From NCBI GenBank assembly GCA_038501625.1, contig JAZAYU010000052.1, positions 1,630,796 to 1,694,795 of the forward strand: 64,000 nt of DNA, read 5' to 3'. The position numbers and the translations under genes are program-made. The stretch is from Corbicula japonica. Lineage: Eukaryota > Mollusca > Bivalvia > Venerida > Cyrenidae. Positions 34,964 to 46,709 of this stretch are shown piece by piece (the first letter of the stretch is position 1; each line of letters opens with the position of its first letter). The notes below the pieces were generated by a model, which ran no database searches, was not told where the DNA came from, and worked only from the letters and a program-made list of their open reading frames with translations.

Positions 34964-37698
34964 CTGGAAAAACAAAGATTGCCATCTGTATCCTTTTCAA
35001 TAATCGAAGAAACTAACAACATTAGTTACATACATGTGATACAAGTATCTCAGCCTTCAAGAACGGGACAAATTCAGATTTTAGAGTTGATTTTAATTTG
35101 TTATACGGAGAGACAATATTGGGATTTCCACTGGGTTATCAGGAAACTGGATTGGAATTATTTTGGAAAACAGCGGTTTAGCACATGTATGAAAAACTTT
35201 GAACATACACTTTTTAATTTGTATTTCAACCGGGTCATCATTCATAGGTGAAGTTTGCAGAAATTAATAGGACTGAGTTAATAACTAACACTACAGGCGC
35301 CAAGGTTATAACCTGAGATTGAAAACCAGTCTCAAATCTCAAGTATCTGATTGACTGAAATGGCGACCAGCCACCATTTCAGCCAATCATATGCTTAAGA
35401 TTTGAGCCTGGTTTCCATGCTCACTTTTATAAGCTTATGACAGAGCTTTGATTGGACTTTGCTACTGAGCAGATGCCAGCTAAATTGGTGAAAAAGCTGA
35501 GATTCTGATATGCTCTGATTAGCTCACAGAAAGTCAAAGGGTTAACCACTTCCTTGTAAGTTCAAACACCCAATCAACAAGAACACCCCACCCATTAAAA
35601 TCATTACTTTACTATTGACAGAATTTTCCCTTGACCTGTTGACCACCTAAAAATTTTTCAAGTAAGTTACATGAACTTTTGATTTTTCAATACTTTGAAG
35701 TTGTTTTAGTCTAAAAATTAATTGGTTTATGCCCAATGTCAATGTAAATTCAGAACACAAATAAAAATCAGAATGGTTAAAGTATGTGAATTTTTATAAA
35801 TTGCAAAGCCTTTAATCATGTTAATCCGCTTTAATCAAATTAACAATTATAAAGGCAATAACCTGTACTAATTCTCTCAAAAAAATGAACCAAACTTCCA
35901 GCTAAACACTTGGAGTTTTCCATAATGTGCTATAAGTAAAGCAGCATGATCTAGAAACCGATAACATTGTTTTTGTTTTTTGTACACTTTTCATTAAAGG
36001 TCTTATCCAGTACTCTGATATAGAATTTGCATTAAATTTGTTTTTAAGTTGATATTTTGTAGCAGGAATTTTCAAATTGTTAGGATAACATGGTATCCAA
36101 TATTTATTTCTGTATAGTACTATTACGATTTAAAATGTTTCGTCTTTGAAGTTTATTGTTTGCAAGTTCAGGGGAATGCGATGGGTAGAGCAAAGACTAA
36201 TATTGGGTAATTCCACAAATATCAATAATTTAACATAGTTTCGTGTAGATGTGTAGATGGTAAAATTCATGAAGGCTCAAAAGTGGCCTAAAATTCTCTA
36301 AAAATTTAAACTTACATTTACATCATGGAAAGTGAGCATTTTATCATCTATAATGGTTGTTTTCTTGGACAGATTGTAAGTGAAGACAAACTTATTAACC
36401 AAAATGACAAATTAAGTATGTCAAATGTGTTCTAAAATGTGAAAATGTTGCAAAATATGGATATTTCTGTTAATTTTTCAACATATTTTGGTGATTTTCA
36501 TATTGGGCACAGGCCTCGACCAAAATAATTTAATGAATTTTATTTGTAGTAATGCATGCTGATTTCATGATCAAAATTTGGTTTTGGTCGAGAAGTGTGC
36601 CCATATTGAAATCCAATAAATTCTGCTCTGAAAATGGACAAAAATATGAATTTTTACATATTTTTCTAATTTTAAGCAATTTTGATGACCCCGTTATCCA
36701 ATTGCATTAACAGTGATTGATATTAAACTATAAGTTATTGAAAGTATAACCATTTGTGTACTCAAAGCATTAAAATTTGTGATAAGTAACAAAACTTATT
36801 TTTATATATATTTTTAGGCCAATATTAGGCCTTCGTGAATCTGCTCCTTTCCAATCTGCCTAAAAGCAGAAGGATTACAGTTTTTATACTAAAATATTTA
36901 ATTTAAACACTATTTTGAGATTTGTATCTCAAACAATTGATATCCTGAAAGATCAAGAAATATAAGGCTTCCACTATCAATAAAACAATACTTGATAAAA
37001 CATCGAGATTGATAGCAGGTGACACTTCTTTGCATTTCAAAGAAAGTATAATACCGTCATTGTTTGAATATAAGCCGCACTTTTCCCCCGGAATTTGGAG
37101 GTAAGGTTGGGGGTGCGGCTAATACACAGGTTTGGCTTCTTATACACTTCATTAAATCATGTGGCTTACATTCGCACAATGACAGTAAATTTAATCAGAT
37201 AATCAAATTATCAATTTTCACCTATGGCTTCAGGTGACATTAGCTTCTAGTTCAGGAAATTGGTTATTTTATCATGATAACATTTATATAGATAATTTAT
37301 ATAGAGAAAATATTCACAATTTGCATCACAATAGTACTTAGTAGTAGCATTAACAAATCGTTAGATGATATACCCATTAAGTGAACTCATTTACTTACAT
37401 GTAATATTATTTTAACCACTAAGTTGGTTTGTGTTTATTAATGACCATTTAAAAATTAAATCTCTCGTGTGACTGTGCCACACAAGCCATTGGACAATTT
37501 TACGAAAGGGTAAAAATACCTGTAAATTCTGCCGGACACCAGCAGTGTATAGGGTCTCCCACAAACTGTCCAGAAGTGACCACTAGGGCAAACAGAAGTA
37601 GCAGGCAGACGCTCCAGAGATGGTTGCATCGATCAATCCAGTCATCATCTGTGGATCCAGTCAAGCTCTTCCATGTGATACCTCCGAGAATAGAAATC
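33870..37698 (-). CDS. Innexin A (gap-junction/hemichannel subunit)
   Basis: Subunit of invertebrate gap junctions and pannexin-like hemichannels in the plasma membrane. CDS is complement(join(33870..34963, 37520..37698)), with the start codon probably split at the upstream junction (AT/G), giving 424 aa. Order: N-terminus with DDDWIDR (18-24), TM1 about 28-48, extracellular loop 1 with Cys 53, 55 and 71 (HCWC, NYCW), innexin signature YYQWV at 99-103 starting TM2 (to about 120), TM3 about 198-226, loop 2 with Cys 258 (TLCDF) and Cys 275 (VQCVLP), the LFNEKIF motif entering TM4 (about 286-310), then a cytoplasmic tail ending KVMSDV. The 2556-bp intron is phase 1 inside FTG. Length is typical for innexins. 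The tandem paralog is innexin B. No canonical AATAAA is obvious just past the stop. Confidence 0.95.
35297..35440. mobile_element. Family B hairpin MITE inside the innexin A intron
   Basis: CAG on both sides (35294-35296, 35441-35443). 144 bp; arms show more mismatches than other copies (TATAACCTGAG, TATAAGCTTATGA). Confidence 0.88.
36493..36613. repeat. Inverted repeat with 55-60 bp spacer, innexin A intron
   Basis: GATTTTCATATTGGGCAC and CCTCGACCAAAA pair with TTTTGGTCGAG and GTGCCCATATTGAAATC. Reading outward the arms are about 33 bp. Confidence 0.75.
37054..37185. mobile_element. 132-bp TA-flanked MITE (Tc1/mariner-like), innexin A intron
   Basis: Flanked by TA on both sides. Ends CCGTCATTGTTTGAATATAA and TTACATTCGCACAATGACAG are inverted with few mismatches and continue into AAGCCGCA/TGTGGCTT. 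It lies 335 bp downstream of the donor of exon 37520-37698. Confidence 0.82.
37520..37698 (-). CDS. Innexin A N-terminal coding exon
   Basis: 179 bp; a single G completes the preceding codon, then 59 codons from ISILGG through TM1 to CWCPAEFT, ending with the first base of Gly. Acceptor TTTTTAG/GATTTC, donor ACAG/GTATTT. No Met codon occurs in frame within the exon, so the initiator lies at or before the upstream junction; AT/G is the economical reading. Confidence 0.93.
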
Positions 37699-38103
37699 CT
37701 AAAAAGACAATTATTTTAAATATAGACAATACAGCAAAACAACTCCTCAGTCACTTTATATAAAGCAAACCTTTTTCTCTGCAAGGGGTTAGACCAAATA
37801 TGAGGGTATAATTATGCCATGGCCCCATTCCCAATACCAAAACATACACTTTTTCCTCAAAATTAAATTTAGAATTCCCAATTTAGTCTCTAGTTGAAAA
37901 TTATAATGATTAGGCAAAGGAATGATTTAATGAACATGAAATCAGACCCACTCTAAGTTGTTTTGTGAGAAATATAAATCAATGTTTTTAATATTAAAAA
38001 AAAACAAATTAATCTTTTTTATTTTACCAACCACTTATGGTAAAAGTTCGTTTTTTAATTTTTATATGAGTTAGGATTTCCAAAATTTGTAAATACAATT
38101 CAC

Positions 38104-38298
38104 CAGGGCTTTTTTTCCTTGTTTAGCAGGGGCCGTTTATGGGCGCCATCCCTCAGAAAATTTCTTTAAAATCATGCAATTTTCCCCAAAAAGTCACTTT
38201 ACATCAGGTTTTTTCATTCCCCTTGAGAGAAAAAATCATGTTTTTTCCCCAAAATTATAGGGTGTTGGCCCCTTCCCCTGGCAGTGAATAAAGCCCTG
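38104..38298. mobile_element. 195-bp element with CAGGGCT inverted ends
   Basis: CAGGGCTTTTTTTCC to AATAAAGCCCTG, flanked by TTCAC on both sides (38099-38103, 38299-38303). Interior has GGGCGCCATCCC and GGTGTTGGCCCC. CAGGG-type ends occur in hAT elements but the visible duplication is 5 bp. Confidence 0.6.
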
Positions 38299-39247
38299 TT
38301 CACTTTCCCGAATCTCAATATTCAGGATTAGTTTTCTGCTTCTGAAAAATATCTAGAGGAACATAAAAAAATCTTACATGCCTTTTCTATAACATTTTGC
38401 ATGGAATAACATTTTTTTACACAACAATTTTCTAAAATGAAATATTTCCCTTAAAAAGACATCAAGTTCCAAAAAATCTAAATAAAACAAATATTTCTTA
38501 AATACTTTCATACTTTGGACCCTTCAGACTGGAAAATGTGTTGATTTCACTAAAATTGAGTATTTGATCAACAAGTTTACAGAATATTAGAAAAATACAA
38601 ACTATAAAAGAATTTATGTGATGGTGAAACATAAGCAAGGTAAAACAACAACAAAAAAACACAACCGGATTTGAACATGCTTACTGGTAATGAGGAATTT
38701 CTATTGAAATAAATTTTGAAAAAACGATCTTCCACTGGGAATGGGGCTGAATTCCATCCCCAAATCAGTAAAAATTAATGTCTCCATAATACATGCTTAC
38801 AATTTCTATTCAGATTTCATCTTTTATGACATTTTTTTAACCAAGTGACATAACAAGACTGATAATGGTAAAACTTTATTAAATGTTAAAAACATTAAAA
38901 GATAAAGAAATAATTTATAAATGTTGAAATAGTTTTGATGTTCGGGCACTTTGTTTACACCACAACTTCTTCCCTTTCTGATACAGTGGAATTAATTTTG
39001 AAAATTTTAAGAAAGATAATGTACAATTTTCACTGATTTTGAATGCTGACTGGTAAAGAACACTGAGGAAAACGTCTAAAGTTACACTATGTTCATCTGT
39101 TCGTATAGGGTTTGACCAGATCATGTACATTTAAGTTTTAACAGTAAACAGTAAAAGACACTGTCTGCCAATTAGTATTTAATTAACTCGTAGTAAAACT
39201 ACACTATAACTTTTCTCTTTAAACAGAACGGATAAAATAAAACTTAC

Positions 39248-39310
39248 ATGTTTAGTCTAAATTCCTCACAATCCCCTATTTGTGTAAATAACGCATTATT
39301 TTCAATACAC
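39248..39310 (-). other. Candidate 5' exon end of innexin A carrying the AT of a split start codon
   Basis: On the minus strand, AAACAT is followed by the strong donor GTAAGT (39247 downward). Joining to G at 37698 would create ATG, and the joined frame upstream has no other ATG before a TGA. The exon's 5' end is undetermined. A rival donor (GGCAT/GTAAGA, near 38378) would give the same split ATG, so this placement is a guess. Confidence 0.3.
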
Positions 39311-41690
39311 TGCCCCTTTCATCATTTGCTTGTGTATTCGCTAACCGCGCGGACTGATCTATAAATAAACCTCTTTGTGTAAAGGAAGCGCATTTTCCGC
39401 TTGATTGGAGCGGTTTACATTGACGCGGGTTCTTAAAATTAAAGAGTTCTTAATTAAAATACCGAACAGTATTTCGACGAATCGCCACAAAATATTGTAG
39501 ATTAGCATATACTTGGTACAGATGCGTGTTTTTTTAGATATCGATGTATTTTTTTTGTAATTATCCATGAATTTACCAGTTCTGCAATTTAAACGGCTAT
39601 TCTTTGGTTTTAAGGCCAGAGAAAAAATATTTTAGATTCTCATCCCCCCGCCCCTGTCCAAAACCACCCACCCCCAAAAAATTTATAAATATGTTGAAAA
39701 ATTAGACACAATTTGCATTTAATCTTTTTTTTTTATTTTTCCATACGTGTAAATAAGAATATTGTACGTGGCAATAGACACTCCGAAAAATTTATTGGTA
39801 AAAAATCGAAACATATTCTGTTCCGTACAGAACGGGTTTTAGACAATCCCGAAATACCTTGTTAAGGTATTTCGTTAATAAAAAATAAAAATTAAAAAGT
39901 GCCCACCCGCCCCTTTTTTCCCAAAATCCAGATGAGAATCTAATAATTTATTTGCTCTGGCTTAATAAGTGTTTGGTGATAACAGATATGATGTCCTTAA
40001 ACAATTAGCCTTTATTTTACAAAATTTTACAAGGTTTCAAAGAAATAGAGATGAATTTAGCTTATAGTATGTTTGATTTTACAGCCCCTTTTCCGAAACA
40101 GAGGGTCCCCTTCTAAAATACTAAATTTCTCGAGTTACGCACGGTAAATGTTTTTTAAAACTCGTGTTTAGATGTCTAAATGGATGTACTTGGAAATGAA
40201 AACAACAAAATCCCAATCTGCAAAAGTGCATATTACAGTTCTAAAACCTTAATATGATGAACTAAGCGTGAAAACGTTAATACATCCCATATAAAGTATG
40301 CTCACTAAAATTTAACTGGCAATGAAAATTTTCCAAAAACTGAAAGTTTTCGCCACACATACACGTGTGCACATATGTAAGGGAAACAACCACTATTTTG
40401 TATAAATTTTGTGTTTGTTGACTGAGCTCCCTTTGATTGATCAAACACCTGATATGAGGAGCGTTCCATATGTTAAATAAAGGTAGTTATATATTGCAGA
40501 AAATATAAAGAGATTTTTGAGTGTTTTAAATTACACATAGATGCATCAATTATTCCTCTAAATACTAGCCCATCTTTGGTACATGAAATTGCTATTTGAG
40601 GCCCTTTCATAAAGTAATAAAAAACGTTTCGGGCAAAAACAAAATCATCATTTTCTTAAATTTTTATTTGTAGAAATCGTGATTTCCTATTTGAAAACAT
40701 AATTTGTTTTACAAAATAACATTTAACTTTTTAACTTTTAAAATTATCAGTTTCAAAACTTGAATAACCGGGAATCTAGAAAGCTTAGATTATTGGAATA
40801 ACAGTGTCTTAGCAAATCTAAAATGGAAACAAATTTTGAATGAAGAGTTGATATAATATTATTTAAAGGAATCTGGCAATTTGCACATTGTGCGTACTGT
40901 GCAGATCATAAAAGCACCATCGGGGTTGAGTTAGGTAGAGGGTGGTGTCAAACTTTTGTTATTTTTCTTTTCGAGATTGCTTGCGGTGAGCTCAGTTTAG
41001 TTGTCGAAATGGCGGGTCGGTGTATGTGCGACGTTAGTGAGTGGATGTGAGCGTCTGTCCGTCCGGATTTGTCAGAACCAAAACATTGAAATGCATTGAG
41101 CAACCCCCTTTGTATTTGACTTTACTGTTAACCTCAGCGAGACTGAGTTTGCTGCGCAAACTCATAGGTTCCTATCTCAAAGGTCAAAATCACAGTCAGG
41201 ACTCAAATGCTAATTATGGGCATAATACATTGTCTTGATCGTGTTACTTAGTCTCATTTTTATGATACTGTGTCGACTTCATCATAGCAATATCGGATAA
41301 GAAGCATGAACAGGATCTTAATTTTGTTATGATTTCTCACTTTTTGATTTATGAGGTATATTATGTAATTGTTTATACTGATTGACGAACCAATGATTCT
41401 TCTACACTCACAGAGTGATAGCGGCTATAGGCTATGTTTAAATATGCTTCAATACAATTCAAATTTTAAATTAAACGTAGACACGTATGGAAGAACATTT
41501 CTGAAACCGTTTGTATATGCTTAATATTTTAGTAAAGAATACACCCCCAAACTATGGGTATCAAATTGTAGGTCTTTGTTTGCCAAAACGACATAATTAC
41601 ATGCCTTCCTGCTCTTTTATTGCATTGCCGAAAATTTCTCAAAATAAAGAAGTATCGCTTATACTAAGTAGACAAGATCAACACGATCAA
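39311..41690. other. Intergenic AT-rich DNA
   Basis: Contains TAAGG/CCTTAA-rich short inverted sequence near 39600-39970 (GGCCAGAG...CTCTGGC flanks a C-rich stretch: CCCCCCGCCCCTGTCC and CACCCGCCCC). A less AT-rich island at 40960-41060 has ATGGCGGGTCGG followed by TTAGTGAGT, which could be a first exon and donor on the + strand. No more support. Confidence 0.3.
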
Positions 41691-41719
41691 GACAGTGTAA
41701 CGCAGCTTGTCCGGACCAG

Positions 41720-41783
41720 TGTTGATGGTTATACAACTGAGCACAGAAACCAGTCTCAAATCTCAGTTTTATAATCTTCAGCA
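41720..41783. mobile_element. Family B hairpin MITE, 64-bp deletion remnant
   Basis: CAG on both sides (41717-41719, 41784-41786). Only the left arm outer part and right terminus (TCTCAGTTTTATAATCTTC) remain. Confidence 0.82.
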
Positions 41784-41799
41784 CAGATGTTCTTGATTT

Positions 41800-43700
41800 A
41801 TGGATGGCGTTTGAAAAAACTTGTCACAAATGATTACTATGTCGAGTCGAGGTGATTCGCGCAAAACCCATGTCCATAGTGAGAAGATCATATCAAAGAC
41901 AGGCCCTGTAACATTGGTCCACACTTGTCCATATAAAGATTTCGTCGTTTATCATGTAATTTCTAAATAGCTGCGCCCGATTGTTTACCATGATTGAAGT
42001 GTGTTGCTTGGAAGACCAATTTTCCCTCAAATCTTGCGGCATTTACTCTTCCTAAACTATCAGGCGGATTTCTTTCAAAATCGCACAGGTGATGAGACAG
42101 GATTTGTAGATGATCGCAAAGAAAGGATTTTTTTCAGCGACCACTTTTTTTTTACAAATGTTGTTGCAGCATTGGGGGCATCAGTGTCCGAGGATACATT
42201 ATAGATAGTCCATGAAATATCAGTTTAAGTGATGGCCCAATTTTCCAGCTGGGTCGCCATCTCTTCGGTTCACACAACAAAATAGGGGGTGGTTTTGGTA
42301 AGGGGTGAGATAAGTTGTGGTGGGGACACGGGTTACCCAAAGGGGAACGTGAAGTTAGCAGTAAGCAGTGACAGCAGTGAGATGATATAACTGCCGCAGT
42401 GATGAAGAGATGTTGTTCTTTGTTGTAGTTTTTTTTTTTCAGAGTAAGGAAGCTGGTAGTAATTTTCAATATTCCTCCGTAATTTTACAGGGCACTGGAA
42501 ACTAAACTGTGTTTAATCATTATCATGAACCATTGATGCAACTGAGCATTCTTGTAAGCAGTTAAACATGACTGAACTGAAGCCAGATGTCAATAACCGA
42601 AATGAACGATGTATGATTGATGCGCTAGTTGTAATTAAAGGGAAACAAACATAGTATAGAATAAATTTCACGTTTATTGAATTAGCTCCCTTTGATTAAA
42701 AAAGTACTATGAAAACCATTAGACAGGTGTGCGGGAGGCTTGGTTTGGAAAATCTGGCCTGCTTTAAATGCCACTGTAAGTTGAATAAGCAAGTTGATTG
42801 TACTTTTCTTTGTGTGTGTGTGTGGGGGGGGGATAGCATTAACGACAAGCTGCCAGGTTCCCGTCCACAAACAGTATAATGAAGCCCGGTATTTCCCATA
42901 TTAGCCAACATAGGTGATAAACATTTTGTCTTTTTGCATTCCATTTATCCATTTCAGTTTTTAAATTTCCGAATTGGTGCAGAAATTAATTCCTCTAAAT
43001 CACCGAGCGTTTCTCGTCTTACACGTGTGTTATATAAATTTCACGTGTGCGAGGAAAAATCCGACCAGAGGGAGCTGTTTCCGCCCAAAACTCTTCCCAA
43101 AGGGCCAGATTGTTCCATTCGGACCGAACCATTACTGAAATAAATTTTTTATAACGTTAATTTTTATTATAAACACTATTTATTCATGTACTCCTTTATT
43201 GTGGTTTCATTTCTGCAATAGTATGTTAATAGTATGAGATAGGTTGATTATTAGGCTAACAATAATTTTTACAAAGCGCGCAACTCATCATAAACGGAGT
43301 TGTGCTGGGGTGGGGGTGCGTGTTGGAGGGGATTGTGGGACATGGAGAATGATGTAGGAGATGACCTGTTTTCTAGCACCTGTGAAAAAATGTGAAAACT
43401 GAACTGGTATGCAAGAAACCAAATCTGCATTTTCATCCGTCAGAGCACTCTCAAACTAAAGTTATCATAGCGCCTTTTCAGAAGACAAAATTCACAGCGG
43501 GTCAGAGTAGACCTTGTGGTGTTTTTTTAAATATAAACTACAGACACGTTTGCCTTCTTTGCTGATCTGCTATGAAATACTTTCAACCTCAGATTTCAAA
43601 ATGACATTGAATGACTCTTGAATATTAAAATCAACACCAAAAAAACTGACATTCTACGTCAGTTGACCAGGATTATCAGTGTCAAAAGGTTTCTGAACAC
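41800..43700. other. Intergenic DNA without recognised genes
   Basis: A GT run then G9 at 42811-42832, a T11 tract at 42428, and frames with no domain. Nothing else supported. Confidence 0.45.
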
Positions 43701-43708
43701 TGAGTCTG

Positions 43709-43854
43709 GGCCCAATATTATGAAACTGAGAACAGGAACTAGTATCAAATCTCAAGGATCTGATTGTCGAAAATGGAGACCTGTCTCCGTTTCAGCCAGT
43801 CAGAATGATTGAAATTTGAGACTTGTTTCCGTTCTCATTTGTATAATCTTTAGC
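43709..43854. mobile_element. Family B hairpin MITE, diverged 146-bp copy
   Basis: GGCCCAATATTATGAAACTG to CTCATTTGTATAATCTTTAG; centre AAATGGAGACCTGTCTCCG is a different hairpin tip. Confidence 0.85.
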
Positions 43855-44507
43855 CCCGATTGAGGCCGAATCGAACAAGACTTAGTGTTTTTGCAATTAA
43901 ATAGAGGCATGTATGTAGTTTTTCGACATTTTCTGGGATGCATATTCCCTTTAGAGTTGCCTTTCGCACTGAATTGAAATCCCGAGTCTACCTCAGTATG
44001 ATGAAGAAGAAGAAAAAGATGATGATCATGATCATGATTGTGATATCTCAGCAATGAACGTCCACGACATCGCATATAACACGTTAGTTCCTTCGTTTAA
44101 AGGCGATCTATTGCGTGATAGAATGTGTGGCTTACAAAACATCAGAAGAGATTTTCGTTATCATATCGGCTTTCATCCTTAAAGGGTATGTTGAAACATT
44201 TAATCAGGCGTTCTAGTAGCGTTTAGAGAAAACACATGTTTATGTTCAGCCTGAAATACAAAGGATTGTTTTATAGCGGCCATATGGCATGCATGATCTT
44301 CGCTGATGAAATCTGTATATAAATCTGCCTATATGCAACACACCATGCCCCCATGACCGTATATGGATGACTCAATTAACTTGCGTCAAACCTGTTTATA
44401 ATATTAAGTTCTTTCCAACAGTACTTTTTTCTTTTTCACAATGCTTTGAAAAAAAAAGGGATTTTGTTTTCAACAATGGCAAAAATACACAATTTCTGAC
44501 TGTTTAA

Positions 44508-44733
44508 GACTTTCCTCCAAATATACGCATTTTTACGCATGTGCGACCAGTGTAGATCCAGATCAACCGGCACATCCGTGATCAGGATCTGCACTGGTCG
44601 CATTTTGTCAGAAATAACCTAACAAATCATAAAGCTAACAGTGCAGATCCTGATCAGATGGCACCGATGTGCCGGCTGATTTGGATCTTCACTGTTCGTT
44701 TACGGAATAAAGGTGTGTCTATGGAGGAAAGGG
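44508..44733. mobile_element. Family A MITE, isolated copy outside the dense zone
   Basis: TTAA on both sides (44504-44507, 44734-44737). GACTTTCCTCCAAATATACG to GTCTATGGAGGAAAGGG; about 8 bp lost in module 1. Confidence 0.92.
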
Positions 44734-44739
44734 TTAAGT

Positions 44740-46550
44740 ACTTGTGCCTTCGTCTTCGTTGGACAATCAACTAATGTGTTTATCCAGTCTGACGGGGTTC
44801 TCCTTAAAAAGCAACTACAAATCAGCTTATATAGGGTGTAATCTGATCTCAATCACCAGGATCAGAATCTAGATTTCCAGAAAGGATGTTCATTTGAGAC
44901 AGTCTTAGGGTAGTTATATGGTAATATTTGCAACTTCCAGGCCAACATTCCTATGGAAACTGTGCATAATTCTGCCCCCCCAAAAAAAGGCGGTTCAAGC
45001 AACCCTAAAGAACTCCCTCTGGATCCGCCCTTGATCTTTAACTAAGCCTAGGAAAACTACCAGCTCTTTGGTGCAACATCTGCGAGCATCTGACTAAACT
45101 AAAAACAAACCATCATTCTATAAACAACTCTCTTTGTTTAATAACAGTTATTTGTTTTGACAAATTACAATCAAAACAGCATCTGTAACATTTATAAAAT
45201 ACAATGCAACCATGCCAAATCATATATGCATATAAACCATACATTTCTTAAAACTTCAAATAAGCATGCATAAAAACTACTAAAAATCTTATACTCTTGT
45301 AAATCTTGACACTTAAAATAAACAAAAAAATATTTAAAAAAATGTCCAATAATAAAATTAATGTCCGATAATTCTTTTCTTTTCGGACAGGTCTGTCATA
45401 TTTTTTAAAATCAGTTTGAGACTCCTTTTCCTTTAAAAATACTTTTTTTTCATTTTTCAGAAATCATTCAAAAGGAATTGTATTAACCGAAAAACGAGCA
45501 ATTTGCTCCTTGCTGGAATCAAATCCGAATTCGTTTCAAGTTGTTTGCATTTTTTGGCAAGATATCGAAATACATGTTTGAGCTTGAAATTCGTTGTAGC
45601 ACCGATCAGACCGTATACCAAGTTGTTTCTACCAAAAGCGTCCATAGTATTACTTTATTAGCAGCTTGCAAGCAATTAAAAAGCAATAAGTGTACATTCT
45701 TGTAGACAACTAAACGGTCGCTTCATAAGAAACAAAATGGCCTTCGCGCATGGGCAAGACTTGGTTATAACACATTTTAAGTGTTGTGAGATCATTTTCC
45801 AAAATGTACTAGACTATGCTTATGATTTTGTATCGATTAAAATAAAAAAAATCAATATCACTACAAACTAAAACAATGTTCCACTATAAAAAATAATAAA
45901 ACATTTTCAAAATGCCTCTTAAAACATATGTGTGTTTTCCTCTCCTGACCTTTTCAGCATAAACACCACTAGTTATGGTTGCGAAGTTCCAACATGTACT
46001 TTATAATTATGAACCTGGTTCAGGAGAAGAAAATATACATTTTGGGCTTTTTGCGTATATTAGCCTTACAAATTACCATAAAGTTAAAATACAGAATTTG
46101 AAGCCATGTTCCTCACTTTAAGAACAGTCAAAAACATTGTTGGTCCCGATCATAACAAAATAACATTTAATCACACAATCAACTAGTATTTTAATAGTTT
46201 ACAAGTTAAGGCCAAAATAAATATAGATTCTCAGCAATGCCTTATTTTTTGCCAAATCACTATAAACAAAAAATATGCAGAGGATCAAGTGTAATGTATA
46301 ATGGCCTAAGGCACAGTAAAATACACGAGTTTGATGATGTGTATGACTTAACATATATACAATATGAGTATATGATCATGTATATGAGAACAATATGTGT
46401 ATATTAGAATGTATATGATACGATAGATATGTTATGAATTTGTTCAAGCTAGTATAACCGGTTGTGGATAAGTAGACAGTCACGTGATCCTCTTTTTATA
46501 TAACCAAGCCTGATCAGGCAGATATGTAGGAATTAAATATGTTGCCGGTG
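44740..46550. other. Intergenic AT-rich DNA
   Basis: Holds the ORF at 45457-45645 and a GATCCGCC-type repeat scrap near 45000; nothing else. Confidence 0.4.
45457..45645 (-). other. Unrecognised 62-codon ORF with coding-like composition
   Basis: ATG-to-TGA frame beginning MDAFGRNN, rich in Lys, Leu and Phe with a helical look, starting in an otherwise stop-rich AT-rich stretch. Composition looks less random than neighbouring short ORFs, but I recognise no family and see no convincing splice partners. It could be a remnant or chance. Confidence 0.2.
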
Positions 46551-46555
46551 ACCAG

Positions 46556-46701
46556 GGTTGAAGGTTATAAAACTGAGTTTGGAAACCAGTCTCGAATCTC
46601 AAGCATCTGATTGGCTGAAATGGCGACCAGTCGCCATTTCAGCCAATCAGATGCTTGAGATTTGAGACTGGTTTCCATGCTCAGTTTTATAACCTTGGGC
46701 A
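46556..46701. mobile_element. Family B hairpin MITE, 146 bp, reverse polarity
   Basis: Left end GGTTGAAGG, right end CCTTGGGCA. Flanks CAG and CAA. Arms match almost perfectly around GGCGACCAGTCGCC. Confidence 0.93.
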
Positions 46702-46709
46702 CAATACTC

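Noticed and set aside
34970..35000. Innexin A starting within the ORF at 35000
   Set aside because: Residues before 34963 are intron translation; the N-terminal TM1 exon lies at 37520-37698.
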